NCBI GenBank assembly: GCA_958450325.1
Contig: OY288259.1
Span: forward strand, 60,538,987 to 60,602,986
DNA length: 64,000 bases
Origin: Agrostemma githago
Taxonomy: Eukaryota > Streptophyta > Magnoliopsida > Caryophyllales > Caryophyllaceae
Direction of reading: 5' to 3'
Shown: positions 12,701-25,972 of the stretch, in pieces
Position numbering within the stretch: the stretch's first letter is position 1
How the letters are laid out: each line of letters starts with the position of its first letter
Made by a program: the position numbers and the translations under genes
The notes under the pieces: generated by a model
What the model saw: the letters and a program-made list of their open reading frames with translations, nothing else
Database searches by the model: none
Told to the model about the DNA's origin: nothing

Positions 12701-13510
12701 TGCTTAGAGGGTTTTACACTTTTACCTGTGGGTTATAAATAATTTGCGGGACACTGTTTCAGGTTGATCCTTCTGGTTCATACTTCTCATGGAAAGCGTC
12801 AGCTATGGGCAAAAATGTATCCAATGCGAAAACATTTCTTGAGAAGAGGTAAAAACCCGTAGATCTGTCAAATAACCTAATAAAGCTCTCTTTTGTAAAT
12901 ATTTTTGAAGTCTTTTTCTTTGTTCAAGTTAGTTTTGGAGACTACTCACCTGCTTTTTCTGTTTGAAGATCCGACAAATTGACTATTGAGTATCCTCTTG
13001 AGTATCCTCAAGTTATTTTAAAGAAATAATGACACAAACGCGGTAAATGATGCAGATACACTGAAGACATGGAACTTGACGATGCTGTCCACACGGCTAT
13101 ATTAACATTGAAGGAAGGGTAAGAAGATACTTTTCATCCTTACCGAACCCCATATCTTCCCAAGCCATTTGGTTGACTTCTGAAATACTCCGTAGTGTTT
13201 TTTTCCCTTTCATCTGATTGTTTTTTGGTGTACTGTGTAGTTTTGAAGGACAAATTTCGGGGAAAAATATTGAGATCGGGATCATTGGCACTGACAGAAA
13301 ATTCAGGTATGTAAAACAACATTATCACAGTGTCTCAAAGTCTCCTACATTCCTACCTAGGGCTGGCAGGGTGTAATATTCCCGGTTGTTGGTAATATAT
13401 GTGCTATGTGCTTTGATTATTTCACGAGTTCTGCCTCAACTGTGATTTCTTGCAATTGCAGGGTACTAACTCCTGCCGAAATTGACGACTACTTGGGTGA
13501 AGTAGAGTAA
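9745..13510 (+). CDS. PAB: 20S proteasome subunit alpha type-2
   Basis: Eleven exons: 9745-9785, 9887-9963, 10876-10940, 11159-11205, 11576-11651, 12030-12097, 12598-12667, 12763-12848, 13056-13118, 13241-13306 and 13462-13510. They join to 235 residues, the length of the Arabidopsis alpha-2 subunits PAB1/PAB2. It forms part of the outer alpha ring of the 20S core and helps gate the proteolytic chamber; it is not itself catalytic. Seen: the alpha-subunit N-terminal helix signature (YSFSLTTFSPSGKLVQIEHA), GVVIATEKK, the GPDSRVLVRK block, GGVRPFGVSLLIAG and YTEDMELDDAVHTAILTLKE. Every exon carries frame and consensus splice sites. Intron 2 contains a large minisatellite; the coding part looks intact. 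The symbol follows the Arabidopsis name for this subunit class. Confidence 0.95.
10055..10800 (+). repeat. Minisatellite in intron 2 of the proteasome alpha-2 gene
   Basis: About ten diverged copies of a 55-75 bp unit built from 'ggtaatgttgtcgttgt', then 'aaaatatgtatgaatttgaa' and 'tcatgtgggg...cttgaggtac'. A longer block that also carries 'gcacctctgtgtc' and 'gacggagggagtaat' occurs twice, from about 10286 and about 10610, so there is a second repeat order of roughly 320 bp. Confidence 0.9.
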
Positions 13511-14299
13511 AAGTCTGCTTCATGTTCAGGTCTTCACGGTTAGTTCAAAACCGATTTAGTCGTTCTGGATTTCTTATAGGAGCGAAGTAACTTTCAGAAC
13601 TTTCGTAAACCAGGAGGATCCTGTAATTGTAGTTTGCTGCCTAATGAAAAACATCTTCGATTTTAATGCATGTTGTATTCAGTTCAGATCTGTAACCGAA
13701 CCAAGGTTATGTTCAAATGATGTTTTAAAATGTGTTAGATGACATAGATCTCCTTTTTTCACTCGTATTCAGCCTGATTCAAAATCGGTTCATAATTTAT
13801 ATGAGATGGTTTTACGTTCACGTTTGTCGTGATACTTGCAGTATAGTATCGTGTTACAGTCGTGCATGAAGGCAATCAACACCCTTCGTTAATGTCTTTT
13901 TACTGTTTTTAAGTCGTGATTTCAAAATTTTAGTCCAATATGAAGTGATTGTGTCGAATTGTCGAGTACCGTGTCTGTCAAATATACATACATAAAAGCA
14001 TGTTTTCCGATGAGCAACAACAATCTTGTGACCATTGACAGAAGATGAAGAACTTTGTTATGTTCGATACAGTCAACGACATCCTGATCAATACTACGAA
14101 CATAAATGTCTAAAACTTATTACAGATAATAAACTAGCAACTCTTATTACATAAAAGGCTACAAAATCACGGTATACCCTCCTACACACGTACTCCATAG
14201 CCACAAAAACTTCAACGAGATAGATGAAATCTAATCACGATTTGTCGATTTGTTTCTAATCAATCTATTACCTTCAAAAGACTACGAAAAAAACAAGAT
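13511..14299. other. Intergenic region between convergent proteasome and RhoGDI genes
   Basis: Both genes end here, so it should contain two 3' UTRs pointing at each other. No other gene or clear repeat is seen. Confidence 0.6.
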
Positions 14300-15886
14300 T
14301 TAATTGATCCAATCTTTCTGAATGTCGAATGTGTAGTTGATCTCCAAGTAGCACTTATTATCATCGTCAAGAAACTGAAATTTTCGACATGGAATTCACA
14401 GTTAGCTACAATCATGCAAGTCAAACACTTTACACACATGATTTTTTTTATTTTTTTTTACATTTAAATGATAAATAATTGACTGAGACAGGAGACGCGT
14501 TTTTGTTAAATTACTTTTGACTTAGCAGTGTACGAGCCTCTAGCGAAGAAACCCGATGGTGTAGTGTCTTCCGGTATCACGTGCGTGTACGGTTCAGCTT
14601 GAGGACTGTATGTTCCTATCATTTCTTTGGTGCTGTCAACTATCAACCAAACATCGTTCAGACAAAACTGATCCGATCCAAATAACCTGTCTTTACTCGA
14701 CAAGACATCTGAACTAAAATCGTGAATGAAAGCGAGAAGCTAAGAGTACCTTTGAGACCGGTTTTCCAGACAGTGTTGATGTAACGAAGGCCGGAGACGA
14801 TATTATTGGTAACTTGAAAGCAGAAACGTAGGCTGTATGGACTGCCTTCTTTCAACGTAAACCATGTGCCTTTCGGGTCACCTGATTCGGGTAATGGTAA
14901 CACTATTTCCTCTCTACCAGGTGATAATATCGTCAAACTTAGAATTTTTACTTCCGGTTCCAGTGTTTCTGTAATAATATAAAACGATCATTTACGTTTT
15001 ATTATTCTCGTAACAATGTTGAAAGATCGCCTCTAACAAGTTTTTTTTACTTGTACATATATATTTATGAATAAATTAAAAATTGCTCTCTTTTGAAAAT
15101 TTTGTTAAAAATAACTTCAAAAATCTATTAAAAGTCCAAAAATTGCTCCCAAATTTATTTTTAGGACGAAAATGCCCTTGGCGGGAGGGTTGGGTGAACC
15201 GGTGAAGTAATATGGCATAAAAAAGTTAGGGGCATTTTTGTCCAAAAATTATATTTTGGAGCAATTTTTGAATTTTTATTAAATTTTAGGAGTTATTTTT
15301 AACCCAAATTTCAAAAGGGAGTAAATTTTAAAATAGATATTTTAAAAGGGAGTAATTTTTAATTTACTCTATATTTATATACCTTCGGAAGAGTTTAAAT
15401 CGACGTTTCCAAGAAGTTGTTCCTTCCACTTTCTTAAGCTCTCGTCGTCCTAACAATAAAAACAAATACGAAAATCATACCAAAATTACGTAATATTAAA
15501 GTTAATTCAACAACGTATGTATAAATGTGTCGAATTGTCGGATTAATGAATCATTCATTTTGAAATATAGAATTTTTTTCTCGAACTATTTTTATAAAAA
15601 AAAGGGTTTAATAATTTCGAACCAACGAAGAATCCTTAGATAGACGAAATCTAAATAATATTCCAGTCGATACCTTGTCTTTCTCAAGATGTTGTCGAAT
15701 GGTACATTTCGGACCCACTTCGATTCTATGGAGTTCATCTTCATCGTCCTCGGTCGCATTCATTGAGGCTTCGCTTGGTTGTCGACTAACAGTTCTCGAA
15801 TCTACTTCACCTTCGCTCTCATGGGTAGACGATGTTGGATCAATTGTTTCACCCATCTTCTTAGGATCATATATTTGTTCTTCCAT
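14300..15886 (-). CDS. Rho GDP-dissociation inhibitor (RhoGDI)
   Basis: Five exons on the minus strand: 15886-15674, 15449-15383, 14968-14750, 14639-14515 and 14374-14300. They join to 232 residues. RhoGDI extracts GDP-bound ROP/RAC GTPases from the plasma membrane and holds their prenyl group in a beta-sandwich pocket; in plants this restricts where root hairs and pollen tubes grow. Seen: a Ser/Glu-rich N-terminal tail, then the family core (EDDEDELHRIEVGPKCTIR, ESLRKWKEQLLG), the immunoglobulin-like domain (EVKILSLTILSPGR, YSLRFCFQVTNNIVSGL), MIGTYSPQ, PSGFFARGSY and the C-terminal YTFDIQKDW. The start is the first ATG of the acidic tail. The family member (for example the SCN1 type) cannot be settled from this window. 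Confidence 0.93.
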
Positions 15887-18800
15887 TAATTATTATTATT
15901 ATTATTATGGGACCTCAATATTATTACATATATTAATATTAATTAATTTCACTTCATTAATTAATTAAATCATAATGATTTTAATTTTGTAAACCTAATC
16001 TTTAATTTATAGGAAGATTTACAACTTTATTTTGCTATAAAACTAATGATTAAATGAGTGGGAAAAGTAACAAAAAATTACTTTTAATAATGAGGATGAA
16101 AAATATTAATTATTAGACTATAATTGTGATGAGAAATTGTTGTATGATTTTTTTTAAACAAGAACAAAATATGAATTATTGTATCTTTTTAATTACCACA
16201 AAATAATTAGAAGTTTTAAGGAGAAAATAATTTTATGTGTGATTAATTATCTACATTTTGTTTGCGGTAAATATGAAAGTGGATTGAAGAAAAAGTCGTG
16301 GGGTGATCCTAAAAAAAATGTGAAAGATGTTATTAACCGTAGGACGTTATCTGGTGGCACCCGATTTCACGTCACCTTGATAAAAAAAATAAAAAATAAA
16401 AAAATCGATGAATTTCTGTTTTTGCGTTGAAAGATATAGTGCATATATTCCATATAATAATTATTGTCGGATGTCCCAAGAGCTCAAACCGTACGTACAC
16501 ACATTCTGTTACTCTCGAACATTTGTAAAAAAAAGGGAGAATTACTCTGCGAATTTTTAGACATTTAATTTCGAGACCAAATCAGACTGAAAAATGTGGA
16601 TAAATTACTCACAAAATCACAAGTTTTATTTTTCGAAATTTGTGAGATATTTTGTTCGCCATAGATTAACATTTTGAGCGACATGCGGCCAGATGGATGG
16701 GCTGACCGACCGACCGACCCATAGGAATGACCAACTTTACATGCAAGTTAAGGTTGAATCGAGACAATTTGTGTTCCTACTCAAATTCAGAGCCAAATGG
16801 TCAACTTTACATGCAATCTAAGGTAGTTTAATCGAGTCAGTTTGTACTCTAGTTCAAACTCGTGTCTATTAACTTGAACATGGATCTGATTTAGTTAATA
16901 AACATCGTCTTATTTAATTCAGTTTACTTTATCACACCGACCAACTCGTAATAACATAATTAAATTGAGTGTCCCTAAGAATAATTTAGCAATTTGGGTT
17001 GCAAAATGTGACCTTTTACCATCTCATAGCTAATGTGGAAATAAATAAAGACAAAAGGGTAGAGGACATACATAATTGTGGGGGTCATTAACTCACTCAT
17101 TACTATGTGTAGAGAATGCATGCAATAGAAAGGAGTTACTGCATCTGCATGGATGATAAATAAGGTAATAATAAAAGCGCAAATTCTTACTTGTGAAAGT
17201 CAAATCTGTCACGCATAAGTGTACGACGGGTCAAATAATATCCATGTAGGTAGATATAAGACAAAAATAAAATATCTACCCGTATTTTGTCTTATCTACC
17301 ACATGAATAGTATTTGTCTCGTCGCAGTCTTGTGACGAATATATCTGTCACAAACAAGATCAGACTTGGCGTAAAGGTAGTAGTATTGGTAGTAGTATGA
17401 AATGCATGTATCAATGTATTACTTACATCACAAAGTGCATTCAATTTGTGAATTCAATGCTGGAGTACTTGCTAGCTAGCTAGCTACATAATTCCGTTGT
17501 TGTCGTGACAGTTTCTTACGTGAAACGACAACTTCATTTCGTATAACGAGATTGTTGTATGGTGTGAAACCGTCTTACAGAATAACTAACGAATCAGGGT
17601 TTAATCACGAGTTTCGAGGTTGAGGGTGTGAGGACAAAGTATGGTATTGTGGTCCTAATGATGATTATTTACTCCATCCACTTAGCTAGCTAGATAGGCA
17701 CAGTTTGCGGGGTTTTGTTTACCAAGTGCATGTTGCTTAGCTAGGTAGCTATATATGTGTGTCGTTTGCATGCAAGCAACGGCACGAAATGTGCATCTTA
17801 TCTTGGCTTGGCATTTTTGGATGTTTTCTGGTTTGGTTGTTGTACTTTCAAATTATACTCAGTAGTAGTCATGACAAGATCGAGTTTTATCGACACCAGT
17901 TATTCATATTTCATACGGAGTATAATCATATGTAAGCTAATCCCATTGTACTTACAAGCTCTTAGAGTCGGCCATGAGGCTTGACAACCAGACCCCCTAA
18001 ATCGGCTTGTGGAATTGCTCGAGCCAAGTTGGTCAATGATTGACTCGACCTCGACCCACTACCATCTTTTATTTGTTATGGGTACATGTAGTCTTGGTTG
18101 TCAATATAGACCTGGCCTAGCAGACCCAACCCCAATTCAGGGATGGACTAGTGCTAGTCGACTTGGTTAGCTAATTCCCGACTAGCAAACCATGACAAGC
18201 CGAGACGACCCGTCGACGACCTGACCCATCCCCATCCACAAGCTCTAATAAGTTACTCCACACCAATTGAGTCAAATTGTACTAGACATACATACGAGTT
18301 TCCACAAAGTCAAAATTTATCTACACGAAGTTGACTAGTATATTCGCTCTGTCCCGTTCATTTATTTGATGAACGAGGAGGGAGTAACATTTTTTTAGTG
18401 CATGTAGTGTTGCAACGTTTACTATTTGCACAAATAATAAGGTTGTGAGTGGAGATGGTGGGTCTCACCAATAAAGTAAAAAGCTTACACAAACAAAAAC
18501 TTATCTATTATAGAAATGTTGCAAACCTAATGAATTTGCCAAATATGGAATATGTTGCGAATCTAAAGAATCGGAGGGAGTAACTTGCACGCCACTTTGC
18601 ACACATAAAATGGTGCTAATCCAAATACAAATACTCCACCAACTACTACTACTACGAGTATACTCCCTCCGAGTTCCATTGTCCCATTTTTTTTGGTTGA
18701 GTTTGATTTTTATCTCACTTTCCTTTCTAGGCCACCAATGTGTGATTCACAATTACTCTTCCATTTCTCTCTCTTCCTTCTTCTTTTTTTCAACCACTCA

Positions 18801-19903
18801 TTTCCCCTTCCTTATTTTTTACCCAAAATATTATGAAATAATAATAGAAACTCGGAGGGAGTATATGCTACCAACTGAGTCAAAATAAATTAAGGGTGTT
18901 AATTGATTGAATTCAAGTTCCCAGAATTATGAGATCAGCCGTCAATTACATACTCCATCTGCCAGCCAGCCAGCTAAGAGCTACTAATACCTCTCGCTCT
19001 TTCCCTCTCAATCATCTCTACCTTTCTCAGTCATGCTTACCTTCAAACTTCAAACGCGTTTATCGGATACAACCTTTCTTACTTTCCCAATTTTCCTCAC
19101 ACATACACTCAGCATTTTACCTATTTGTGATCGAGATTTCCGTCATTTATATTCTAGTCAGTGTATTATTTAAAGGATTACTTAATTACAGAGTATTTGA
19201 TGTAAAATGATGACAGGATAAATAACGATAACAATATTTAGTCCTATCAGAGTAAGTATATTCAACGATCAACCACAATTATCAGAAAGACTCGAAATGA
19301 TTCATCTGAAATAAGACCTCCTACAATACCATACGTCTTTAAAACCTTAACCAACTCGAATTAGTTGTCATAAAGAAAAGTCTACCCTAAACAACCCCTA
19401 AATAGCTTACCCAAAAAAAAACCCCATTAATCTATATTCAATCGGTTAGCTAGCTCGCTCTTATCATACAAAATCTCATTTAAGACGGTTTTAAAACTAG
19501 ACTTTCTAATTAATTCATTTTCTTTTACATTTGCATTTAATAACGTTTTTTCTAATATCATCTAAGTAGGGTAAATAGAACTTAATATTTCAATTTATCA
19601 TGATAATATCCAGGTAAATGTTGTTTTAATTTAACTTATTAACGTGGGTTCAGTGGGCACACGTTAGAAAAACCGTATCATTAATTATTTTTTTGTAAAA
19701 ATAAAATGAAGTATAAAAAGAGTGCCCACCTGTAAAAGCATTCACACACACCACTGTCTCCTTTCCCCTATTTCTCTCCTCTTCTCATTTTCAGACAAAA
19801 ACTCCACCGAATCCCACTTCACATTATTCTCCTCAAATAATACCCAATCCAATTACAACAACCAACAACTCTTCATTTCAGCCGGAAAATCAGGTTTCCG
19901 GCC
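15887..19903. other. 4.0-kb gene-free region upstream of GDPDL copy 1
   Basis: Promoters of the divergent RhoGDI and GDPDL genes lie at the two ends. The rest is AT-rich and repeat-derived. It holds a Stowaway-like MITE (18663-18861), MITE-end words 'ggagggagta' near 18381 and 18571, 'ctagctagctag' runs near 17470 and 17690, and one end of the hairpin-ended repeat family near 19640-19676. The short reading frames here have no recognisable product. Confidence 0.55.
18663..18861. mobile_element. Stowaway-like MITE
   Basis: Starts CTCCCTCCGAGTTCC and ends with the inverted GAAACTCGGAGGGAG. Both ends are flanked by TA (18661-18662 and 18862-18863), the target duplication of Tc1/mariner-type elements. 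Length 199 bp, no coding capacity. Confidence 0.8.
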
Positions 19904-22900
19904 ATGGAAGCTTACTGCAATCTAGCTTATGCTGCACTGTTTCTACTTCTAATTCACCTTTCACCTTTTACTTCAGCTCAGAATGCTACTAAATCTGCTA
20001 ACTGGCTCACTTTGGATGGTAAAAGTTTTCACCTTTCTTCCTTTTTTTTACAGCTTCTTACTGTCTGATTTCAGTTCAAAGATTGGTTGATTTGGGAGAT
20101 GGGTGTCTGTAAAATTTGATTTTAGGAAGTGGGTAACATTGGATGGTAAAAGTTTGTATCTTTCTTCATTTTTTTACAGCTTGTGTTACTGTCTGATTTC
20201 AGTTACAAGATTGGTTGATTTGGGAGATGGGTATGAGCTTCTTACTGTCTTACAGCTTCTTACTGTCTGTAAAATTTGATTTTAGGAAGTGAGTATGAGC
20301 AATTGGGTAACATTGGATGGTAAAAGTTTTCACCTTTCTTCATTTTTTACACCTTCTTACTGTCTGATTTCAGTTAAAAGATAGAAAATTTATGTGTTTG
20401 AGTTGATTTCTGCATTGATTTGGGAGATGGGTGTCTGTAAAATTTGATTTTAGGAAGTGGGTAAGATTGGATGGTAAAAGTTTTCATCTTTCTTCATTTT
20501 TTTACAGCTTGTGTTTCTGTTTTCATCTTTCTTCATTTTTGTTACAGCTTGTTAGTTTTTACTGTCAGATTTCAGTTAAAAGATTGGAAATTTATCTGTT
20601 TTAGTTGTTTTTTTGGTTGATTTGGGAGATGGGTGTGTGTAAAATTTGATTTTAGGAAGTGGGTAACATTGGATGGTAAAAGTTTTCACCTTTCTTCATT
20701 TTATTACAGCTTGTTACTGTCTGATTTCAGTTAAAAGATTGGAAATTTATGTGCTGTAATTGATTTCTGCATTGATTTGGGAGATGGGTATCTGTGAAAT
20801 TTAATTTTAGGAAGTGGGTATGAGCTGGATTTTGATTTTGATGTGGTTTTGTTTGGTGGGTAGGTTTGATTTTGAGGGTTTTAAAATTGGAAATTTCTTT
20901 CTGTTTAGTTCATTAACTTGCTTGTTTCATGCAAGATCTAAACTTTGTTTTGGATTATCACGAGTATATATCCGTCTTAAAATCATAACGATTCAAATAG
21001 AATGGATTTAGACAAATGTAGGGAAAAAGTTCTCCCTAGCAAAAAAATCGTCTGAGTAGGGTGATATTTGACCCGTTTTAACAAGACGAACTTCATGTGA
21101 AATGGGTGTATGCAAGATTGAGCTTAGTTTGCCTAATTTTATTACTATAATTTGTGTGTTATTTGAATTTAGAACTATGTTTGATGGCTGACAGTTATGG
21201 ACTAGTGTAAGTTTGATTTATTGACTTGTTCTTGGAGCTATTTTAGAAACTTTACTAGTCCAATATATTAATCTAATTGAGACTTATTATTACCTTTTAT
21301 TGAGGTATTTGCTGAATTATATCAGTAGTGTTCATTGACTTTTCTAGTATCTTTGTCATTTTAATAAAAGTTTCCTATTTTTTTGGTATAAAGAGAGCCC
21401 TAAGGGTGATTTTGATGTCGATGGGTTACGAACCAAGATCATGAGTAGCACCTTCCGTGACTTTGCTAATTTAGTTACTCCTGAAGTCAGTTGAGTTCTT
21501 GTGTTTGGTCTGAACATTCATGCCCATGCTTAGTATCATGGCATTCCAGTTGGAAAAGTTAGGCTTATGTTTCATACTTGTCAAATTTGTGCACTGGTGT
21601 TCTATGCTTCTGCTTAACTTCACTTTGATTTCGTTAGTATCACAAGAAGAATCTCCAGGCCTCATTAAGTGTTTTCCATTTTTGTGACCGTAAACGTAAT
21701 GTAATTCAAGTTTTACCTAATTTATACTGCATGCTTAATAAGTAAATGAAAATTCATCTTAGTTTATGCATAGTCTCTACTAATCGACCTTGGTTAGAAG
21801 TGCCTGACATAGACGTTTCCACGTGACTGGTTTGTTTCCTGTATGAGAACTTTGTGTTTGTGGCGTAAAATTAAGTGTCATAACAATGTTGGAGTGTTGA
21901 GCAGTGGACACGGGCACAAAATTATTACTGTTTCATCAGAAGCGTTTGGCTTGATGTTTCCTTTAATGAAAGTAAAATCTGGTTTTGTAGGATCGCCGCC
22001 GCTAGTTGTAGCGCATGGTGGATTCTCAGGCTTGTTTCCGGATTCAAGTACCTATGCCTACAATATGGCTATGATGACTAGTGTGCCGGACTTGGTATTG
22101 TGGTGTGATGTCCAGCTCACTAAAGACGGGGCCGGGATTTGCTTCCCTAGTATCATGCTGAGTAATGCCTCTAATGTGGACGAGGCTTACCCAGACAAGG
22201 TCAACAGCTATGTTGTTGACGGTGTTAAAAAGAAGGGATTTTTCCCCAATGATTTTACTCTCAAAGAACTTTCAAATGTCTATTGTAAGTCAACACATGA
22301 GCTTACCTTTACTTAGATTTTCAACATACTCGTTACCTCATTATCGCTGTACTGAATTCTCTCTTCCATTGATGCAGTAAATCAGGCCCTTTATTCCCGT
22401 CCTCCTAATTTTGATAATAGTCTGTTTCAAATTCAGACAGTGGAAGAGGTGTTTTCGGCAAATAAACCAGCTGGCTATTGGTTAAATGTTGAGGTACGTC
22501 TTTACCACGAGCACTCAATTATCGACACAAATCTCATCATTTGAGAGGGCTAATACGTTTCTAAAGCTGGCGTCTTTTTTGCTTAAAACTCGTTTAAATG
22601 GTTATTTACTAAACAAAATTATATTTTCTACAGCATGATGCTTTCTACAGTCAACACAAGTTGAGCATGAGAAGTTATATCATCAGCGCTGCCAAGAGCG
22701 TGATCATCAGTTATATTTCATCCCCCGAGATTGCCTTTCTAAGACAAATGGCAAGGCCATTTAAAGCAACAAAAACAAAATTGATTTTCCGCTTCCACGA
22801 CCAAGCGGCCACTGAAATTTCAACCAATCAAACATATGGTTCTCTCTTGAAGAACCTAACATTTATTAAGAGCTTCGCATCAGGAATCCTTGTCCCAAAG

Positions 22901-25059
22901 ACTTACATATGGCCTGTTGATGCAACCTCGTATCTGCTACCTCATACTTCTCTTGTGGCTGACGCTCATAAGATTGGGCTCGAAGTTTTTGCTTCAGACT
23001 TTGCAAATGACAACGTAATTGCCTACAACTACAGTTACAACCCTGTTAATGAGTATCTTAACTTCATCGACAACAACGAGTTCTCCGTTGATGGTGTGAT
23101 TACTGACTTCCCTTTGACATCGTCTGAAGCCAGAGGTATACACTCTATCTATTTATTTTGAGCTTTGCATCAAATTGTTCGATGGTTAACTTTGCTCATA
23201 GTTGTACCATTTTGATCATTATCTCGTTATTCTCCACAGATTGCTTTGCTCATATGGGCAGCAGTGCACCGAAAGAAAGTAAGTTTTTTGTCCTCTTTAC
23301 GACGTGTCTATTATGTTTACTGTATGCTAAAATACAAGAACTTCGCATTACTAATAGTATTTTTCTTTAATCTACTCCCTTACAGAAAAACCCTTGGTTA
23401 TATCACATTTTGGAGCAAGTGGAGATTACCCCGGGTGTACCGACTTATCATACACAAAAGCTATATCAGATGGTGCTGATGTGATCGATTGCCCTGTTCA
23501 AATGTCAAAGGACGGTGTACCTTTCTGCTTGAGCTCGGTCAATCTCGTGAACAGCACAACCGTCGTCCAAACTCAATTCAGGAATCTGATGTCGACTGTT
23601 AAAGAGATTCAGTCAACTCAAGGAATATTTTCGTTTAGCCTCAACTGGGAAGATATTCAAGGCTTAACACGTATGTGGCTCTACTTGTGAGACCGACTTA
23701 AAAATCCTTGTGTCGTTCACTTAATTATGGAGTTATGTCCTTTAGTTGGTCTCACAGGAGTTCATAAAGATTTTATTTTTGCATGCATCTTAGGACTTTT
23801 CAGAAAGCATCCCATGAATCAGTGTGACATCTGAATAACAAAAATCATTCTTGTCGACATGTTGATTACTGAACCACTGACTTTCGCCTTTGTTTGCAGC
23901 CGTGATTGCAAACCCATTCTCAGACTCTTACTTGGTGAGGAATCCAAAATTCAGGAATGCTGGAAAGCTCATTTCCTTAGCCGATTTCTTGGACCTTGCC
24001 AAAAATGTATCTTCGCTTTCCGCCATTTCGATCAAGATAGAGGTGAGTGCTTCTGCATCATGCAAGTCGTTGTATATCAGCTTATCAATGGATGGTTGAA
24101 CTTTTTGATAGATGGTGCTAAATGTCAGTTATTACTTATTCGCTGCAGAATGCACGATACCTAGCAGCAAACCAGAGCATGAGTGTTACCGATGCAGTAC
24201 AGGATGCATTGGAAAAAGCCGGCTATACCGGTCCGACAGCTAAAAAAGTCATGATCCAATCCACAGATAGCGCTGTCTTGAAGGCGCTGAAGGGGAAAAA
24301 ATACGAGTTTGTGTATGAAGTTGATGAGTCAATACGGGATGCCCCGAATGCTACAATAGCAGATATCAAAACCTTTGCTGATTCCGTGATTGTCAACAAG
24401 GAGTCTGTCTACCCCTCAAACACGGGGTTCCTCCTAGGTTTAACCGATGTCGTGCCACATATACAGTCATTCAAACTGCCAGTGTATGTTCAGTTTCTCA
24501 GCAATGAGTTTGTGCACGTATCTTACGACTTCTTCTCCGACCCAATTGTCGAGATCACTTCTTATGTCATGGCAGCTGAAGTTGACGGATTAATTACCGA
24601 CTTCCCAAAAACTGCTGCCGATTACAGGAGTAAGTTTCACACTTTCACTTAATCCTTACATTGTCAGTCTGGCCTAAATGCATTTCAGTTAGTTTTCTTC
24701 AGATCGAGTTGTGCCAGCGTCACGTGTGTGTTTACTCATCCCTTTGTGGTAATTTTGCAGAAAATCTTTGTTTGGCGATGAAAACCCCACCGATGTACAT
24801 GAGCCCGGTCCAGCCTGGTCAACTCATCACCCTCGTAGCCCCAATTTCAATGCCCCCGGCCGAGGCTCCTAACCCACTTCTGGACGAAGCCGATATCTCT
24901 GAGTCGCCTCTACCTGCAGTCACCAAAAACGATTCAACCCCACCAACCTCGATAGCAGAACCACCAAAACCGTCTTCTGCGATCAGACAAATCAAGACGA
25001 CTGCATCCTCACTAGTATCTGTACTGCGTATCATTCTCGGAGTTTGCCTAGCGCTATGA
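19904..25059 (+). CDS. GPI-anchored glycerophosphodiester phosphodiesterase-like protein (SHV3/GDPDL family), copy 1
   Basis: Nine exons: 19904-20018, 21991-22284, 22378-22493, 22634-23135, 23240-23278, 23386-23670, 23900-24042, 24149-24629 and 24761-25059. They join to 757 residues, close to Arabidopsis SHV3. The family is attached outside the plasma membrane and affects cellulose and pectin organisation in the wall. Seen: a signal peptide ending near residue 25 (PFTSA/Q), a first GDPD-like domain (VVAHGGFSG, WCDVQLTKDGAGICFP), a second (VISHFGASGDYPG, VIDCPVQMSKDGVPFC), a Pro/Ser-rich tail and a hydrophobic C terminus fitting a GPI signal. Both domains lack the full HRG..E.N catalytic set of true GDPDs, as is usual for this family, so enzyme activity is doubtful. 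Intron 1 has internal duplications. Confidence 0.92.
20014..20830 (+). repeat. Tandem duplications copying the exon 1-intron 1 junction in GDPDL copy 1
   Basis: The junction word 'ggatggtaaaagtt', whose first copy at 20014 is the real 5' splice site, recurs at about 20141, 20315, 20468 and 20671. Each copy is followed by 'ctttcttcattttt', an acag polypyrimidine-like stretch, 'actgtctgatttcagtt' and 'ttgatttgggagatggg'. Spacing varies between about 125 and 205 bp. Confidence 0.9.
21385..21477 (-). mobile_element. SINE fragment in intron 1 of GDPDL copy 1
   Basis: Resembles the two copies near 61233 and 61428: 'ggtataaagagagccctaag', 'ggtgattttgatg' and a tRNA-like promoter word on the minus strand. 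Diverged, with no clear target duplication. Confidence 0.5.
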
Positions 25060-25639
25060 GCCTATGATCATTCATCACTCATCACCCTTTGTGTTGCCAG
25101 TTTTTCCCACTGACTTGAGTGATTGTGTTCATATTAATCGGTCGTCCATCTTGCGGGGACATGTTAGTCGCTCCTCATCATTATGAAGATCGTAGCAGAC
25201 ACGACATGACACGCCTTTGTTAAAAATGGTAGCGAGCTGAGCTTGCTTGCGGGCTAACGGGTCATTGTTTGTATTAACTTGTATTCTCTTTAATTCTTTA
25301 AATCATTTATTTAGTAGTACAACAAGCCTATTTATTGTGATTTGGGAGTGAGTGATTCATGTTCTTGCAAGATGGAAAATATTATTTTGGTAATAATTTT
25401 TTTTTAAAAGTAATTTGAAAATAATCTTTCAGTAGTTCTTGATGTTTCTTCCTTTCAATAAGGAGAGCGCGATCATAATGTTGACGGGATTTGGCTCGGT
25501 AAGGGAGTTCAGCTTGGGTATGTGGGCGAAGTGGTTCGTGCTTATTAGATGAACCAACTAGCTGCCAGGATTCGAACTTGATCACGCTGATTCTGATACC
25601 ATATTAGAAGAACCAACCAAATCAAAAACTTTAAGGTGA

Positions 25640-25745
25640 TTTTTGTTAGAAGATATAGTCTGAAGTCATACAACTCCCACAAGATTGCGAGACCTTTCGG
25701 CTGATGGCAACAAGTTCTATCCACTAGGCAACACTCCTACAGGCG
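25640..25745 (-). mobile_element. SINE-like fragment
   Basis: On the minus strand an A-box-like TTGCCTAGTGGATAG is followed by GGTCTCGCAATC and the body CTTGTGGGAGTTGTATG. The same body occurs in the SINE at 40630-40850, which supports a shared family. Confidence 0.5.
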
Positions 25746-25904
25746 AGGTACAACTATTATCTTTACATTCTATTAGTGCTATCATGCTCTTTGGGGGATA
25801 TTGGCACCGATGTGGTGAGCTACTGATTTGGTTGGTCATGTTAATATTCATATTAATTAATGAAATATAAATATAATAGTTGGATCTCAATCATCATCGG
25901 TTTT

Positions 25905-25972
25905 GGTTGAATGATTCAATTAACCTGACTAAAGATCACGAGTTCAAATCCTGACAGCATTAGAATCGTTGG
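25905..25972 (+). mobile_element. tRNA-derived repeat fragment (B-box)
   Basis: Carries 'gagttcaaatcctgacagc', a pol III B-box-like word. A related word lies on the minus strand near 27423-27472 in the 3' flank of the DUF247 gene. It does not fold as a complete tRNA. Confidence 0.4.

Noticed and set aside
20014..20830. CRISPR-like array
   Set aside because: The repeats are long, diverged, of variable spacing and inside a plant intron.
25565..25602. LTR retrotransposon primer-binding site (TGGTATCAGA on the minus strand)
   Set aside because: No LTR pair, no gag-pol frame and no clear CA end before it; noted only within the region entry.
25685..25870. Short plus-strand frame beginning MRDLSADGNKFYPLG
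   Set aside because: It lies antisense to a SINE-like fragment and has no recognised homologue.
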